This document shows positions 13,077 through 15,345 of a stretch of 15,345 nt of DNA, one piece after another; positions within the stretch are counted from its first letter, which is position 1, and each line of letters starts with the position of its first letter. Source of the DNA: an uncultured Collinsella sp. (GTDB lineage: Bacteria; Actinomycetota; Coriobacteriia; Coriobacteriales; Coriobacteriaceae). The DNA lies in the NCBI GenBank assembly GCA_902494245.1, contig CABUSR010000041.1:1-15345 (forward strand), read 5' to 3'. The notes below the pieces were generated by a model. That model was not told the DNA's origin. It saw nothing but the letters and a program-made list of their open reading frames with translations, and ran no database searches. The position numbers and the translations under genes were made by a program.

Positions 13077-14887
13077 TGAATACTTCAATTGACATTTCCC
13101 ACATCCGCAACTTCTCGATTGTTGCGCACATCGACCATGGCAAGTCCACGATTAGTGACCGCATCCTCGAGCTCACCCATACCGTCGACGAGCGCGACAT
13201 GGAGTCGCAGCTGCTCGACACCATGGATATCGAGCGCGAGCGCGGCATTACGATCAAGTCCAATGCCGTTCGCGTGTCCTATGACGCCGACGATGGCGAG
13301 ACGTATCAGTTCAATCTGATCGATACGCCGGGCCACGTGGACTTTACCTATGAGGTCTCGCGCTCGCTGGCAGCCTGTGAGGGCGCGGTGCTCGTTGTCG
13401 ACGCCACGCAGGGCGTCGAGGCGCAGACCGTCTCCAACGCGACGCTCGCCATGAACGCCAATCTGGACATTGTGCCGGCCATCAACAAGATCGACCTGCC
13501 CTCGGCCCATCCCGACGAGGTTAAGACCGAGATCGAGGATGACCTGGCGATCCCTGCCGATGATGCCGTGTGCGTCTCGGGCAAGACCGGCGAGGGCATC
13601 CACGATCTGTTGGAGTCCATTGTCTTTTTGATCTCTCCGCCCAAGGGCGATGCGAACGCGCCGCTCAAGGCACTCATTCTGGATTCGTACTTCGACGAGT
13701 ATCGTGGCGTCGTCGCCACGGTGCGCATCTTTGACGGCTCCATCAAAAAGGGCGATACCCTGCGCATGATGCAGGCAAAGGGCGACTTTTTGGTCGATGG
13801 CGTGGGCGTCAAGCGTCCCGCCGAGACCCCGGTCGACGCGCTCACGGTCGGCGAGGTCGGATACGTGGTCACGGGCCTGAAGGACCCCGAGGCCGTTCGC
13901 GTGGGCGATACCCTCACGTGGGCGTCGAATCCCTGCCCCGAGCCGCTTCCCGGCTACCGCGAGGCCAAGCCCATGGTCTATACGGGCCTGTTCCCGATCG
14001 ATAACAAGGACTACGAGAACCTGCGTGACGCGCTCGATAAGCTGCACGTCAACGACCCGTCGTTGGTGTGGGAGCCCGAGACCTCGGTGGCGCTCGGCTT
14101 TGGCTTCCGCGTGGGCTTCTTGGGCCTGCTGCATATGGAGGTCGTCAAGGAGCGCCTGGAGCGCGAGTTCAATCTTGACCTCATTGCCACGAGCCCCTCG
14201 GTGGACTATCACGTCTACAAGACTGACGGCGAGATGATTGATGTCCGCAGCCCGCAGGATCTGCCCGAGGCTACGCGCATCGAGCGTATCGAGGAACCCT
14301 ACCTCAAGGCCAAGATTATCTGCCCGCCCGAGTATACGGGTGCCGTCATGCAGCTCGCTATCGAGCACCGCGGCATTACTACCGACATGATTCATCTCAC
14401 GAGCAAGTCGGTCGAGATGCGCTTTGATATGCCGCTCGCCGAGCTCATCTTGGACTTCTTTGACCAGCTCAAGAGCCGTACCAAGGGCTATGCCTCGCTC
14501 GACTACGAGTTCAACGAGTATCGTCCCTCCGAGCTCGTCAAGCTCGATATCTTGCTTTCGGGCGACGAGGTGGACGCGCTGTCGTTTATCGTCCACAAGG
14601 ACAAGGCCTACGGTCTTGCCCGCGGCCTATGCGACAAGCTCAAGGAGATTATTCCGCGTCAGCTGTTCGAGGTGCCCATCCAGGGTGCTATCGGCAACAA
14701 GATCATTGCCCGCTCCACCGTCAAGGCGCGTCGCAAGGACGTGCTTGCTAAGTGCTACGGCGGCGATATTTCGCGTAAGCGTAAGCTGCTCGAGAAGCAG
14801 AAAGAGGGCAAGAAACGCATGAAGGCCATCGGCTCGGTCGAGGTCCCGCAGGAGGCCTTTATGGCGATCCTCAAGGTGGACGAGTAG
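13076..14887 (+). CDS. lepA: Elongation factor 4 (LepA), ribosome-associated GTPase
   Basis: The 603-aa translational GTPase matches the family length (about 600). The G domain shows the P-loop AHIDHGKS (17-24), switch I with RGITI (56-60), DTPGH (83-87) and NKID (137-140). Domain II (about 190-280), the EF-G-like domains III and V, and the LepA-specific C-terminal domain ending in AKCYGGDISRKRKLLEKQK and GKKRMKAIGSVEVPQEAF follow. It lacks EF-G domain IV, as LepA does. EF4 binds ribosomes and affects initiation or back-translocation, especially under stress. ATG 13076 is preferred over upstream in-frame codons because those fall in the rpsT terminator. The lepA stop is 4 nt before dus. Confidence 0.96.
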   Translation: MNTSIDISHIRNFSIVAHIDHGKSTISDRILELTHTVDERDMESQLLDTMDIERERGITIKSNAVRVSYDADDGETYQFNLIDTPGHVDFTYEVSRSLAACEGAVLVVDATQGVEAQTVSNATLAMNANLDIVPAINKIDLPSAHPDEVKTEIEDDLAIPADDAVCVSGKTGEGIHDLLESIVFLISPPKGDANAPLKALILDSYFDEYRGVVATVRIFDGSIKKGDTLRMMQAKGDFLVDGVGVKRPAETPVDALTVGEVGYVVTGLKDPEAVRVGDTLTWASNPCPEPLPGYREAKPMVYTGLFPIDNKDYENLRDALDKLHVNDPSLVWEPETSVALGFGFRVGFLGLLHMEVVKERLEREFNLDLIATSPSVDYHVYKTDGEMIDVRSPQDLPEATRIERIEEPYLKAKIICPPEYTGAVMQLAIEHRGITTDMIHLTSKSVEMRFDMPLAELILDFFDQLKSRTKGYASLDYEFNEYRPSELVKLDILLSGDEVDALSFIVHKDKAYGLARGLCDKLKEIIPRQLFEVPIQGAIGNKIIARSTVKARRKDVLAKCYGGDISRKRKLLEKQKEGKKRMKAIGSVEVPQEAFMAILKVDE

Positions 14888-14891
14888 GTCT

Positions 14892-15345
14892 ATGGCGCTT
14901 TCTGAATACAGCAAGCGGCTGCTGGGCGCCTATGCCGAGCAGCCGTTCCTTATGGCTCCCATGGCGGGCGTGACCGACCCTGCCTACCGCATCATGTGTC
15001 GTCGCCGCGGTGCCAACCTTGCCTACAGCGAGATGGTGAGCGTGGCGGGCCTTGCCTATGCCAGCAACAAGACCTGGCGCCTGGTGCTACCGGCCGACGA
15101 GGAGCAGCAGATTTGCGTGCAGCTCTTTGGCTCCAAGCCCGATCAGTTTGCGAGTGCCGTCGCCGCCGTCGAGGAGCGTGTGGGCGATCGCCTGTCGCTC
15201 ATCGATATCAACATGGCTTGTCCTGCCCGCAAGGTTGTCACCAAGGGCGAGGGCTCGGCGCTCATGCGCACGCCCGACCTGGCGGAGAAGATCGTCGAGG
15301 CCACGGTGGGTGCGGCGCACGTGCCCGTGACCGTAAAGATCCGCA
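14892..15345 (+). CDS. dusB: tRNA-dihydrouridine synthase, DusB-like (5' part, runs off the window)
   Basis: The first 151 residues are present. They show the flavin-binding APMAGVTDPAYR (22-33), SEMVSVAGLAY (46-56), VQLFGSKPDQFA (76-87), and the catalytic segment DINMACPARKVVTKGEGSALM (105-125) with C110 as the likely proton donor, ending at PVTVKIR. Dus enzymes reduce uridines in tRNA using FMN and NADPH. The family's NMGCP reads NMACP here (G to A at 109). ATG 14892 has a weak AGTAGG upstream, overlapping the lepA stop, and is probably coupled to lepA. DusB is chosen over other Dus types on the overall motif set. The gene is cut by the window edge, not truncated biologically as far as can be seen. 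Confidence 0.88.
   Translation, partial: MALSEYSKRLLGAYAEQPFLMAPMAGVTDPAYRIMCRRRGANLAYSEMVSVAGLAYASNKTWRLVLPADEEQQICVQLFGSKPDQFASAVAAVEERVGDRLSLIDINMACPARKVVTKGEGSALMRTPDLAEKIVEATVGAAHVPVTVKIR

Noticed and set aside
13085..14596. 503-codon open frame on the - strand opposite lepA
   Set aside because: It is fully contained in the unmistakable lepA gene, has low-complexity Arg/Val/Asp-rich composition and no motifs; a shadow frame.
1..15345. CRISPR array, insertion sequence, tRNA or rRNA gene, toxin-antitoxin or defence cassette
   Set aside because: I found no regularly spaced repeats, transposase motifs, cloverleaf tRNA or rRNA signatures. All genes fit conserved housekeeping or competence families.

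Overview
The window is a GC-rich stretch of bacterial chromosome in which every convincing gene lies on the + strand. It looks like an actinobacterium of the class Coriobacteriia, and a gut Collinsella-like organism is my best guess. The evidence is an actinobacterial-type integration host factor (mIHF) upstream of gmk and rpoZ, frequent GTG starts and strong GC3 bias, together with a pyrimidine operon that carries a class 1B dihydroorotate dehydrogenase pair (pyrK-pyrD) and a short monofunctional pyrF, which classical actinobacteria such as mycobacteria do not have. The genus is inferred from gene content, not from any database comparison.

Layout: (1) 1-337 is non-coding. It holds a GC hairpin, a 40-bp near-perfect palindrome and a pyr leader with what looks like a complete PyrR-type attenuator: anti-antiterminator, antiterminator and terminator. 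(2) 338-5661 is the pyrR-pyrB-pyrC-pyrK-pyrD-pyrF operon, with short or overlapping junctions except for a 92-nt terminator-like gap between pyrC and pyrK. carAB and pyrE are not in the window. (3) 5662-5900 is an intergenic region with two stem-loops and two candidate promoters. (4) 5901-8311 is mihF-gmk-rpoZ-thiI, packed almost without spacers and closed by a 13-bp perfect-stem terminator. (5) 8355-8524 is a regulatory stretch with G/T-rich sequence and a palindrome, followed by the DNA-uptake pair comEA-comEC (8525-11538). (6) A promoter precedes holA (DNA polymerase III delta), then rpsT (S20) with its own promoter and leader hairpin and a very strong terminator. (7) lepA follows, apparently from a leaderless promoter, and then the 5' part of a dus tRNA-dihydrouridine synthase gene that runs off the window.

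Functionally, the first half makes UMP from carbamoyl phosphate and lacks only the orotate phosphoribosyltransferase step. The middle joins nucleoid structure, GMP phosphorylation, an RNA polymerase subunit and tRNA thiolation. The last third combines DNA uptake, replication-clamp loading and translation. The gene content is housekeeping and I found no convincing new defence or mobile system. The best unexplained signals are non-coding: the palindrome with a third phased repeat at 52-104, the pyr leader, the stem-loops after pyrF, the region before comEA, and the rpsT leader.
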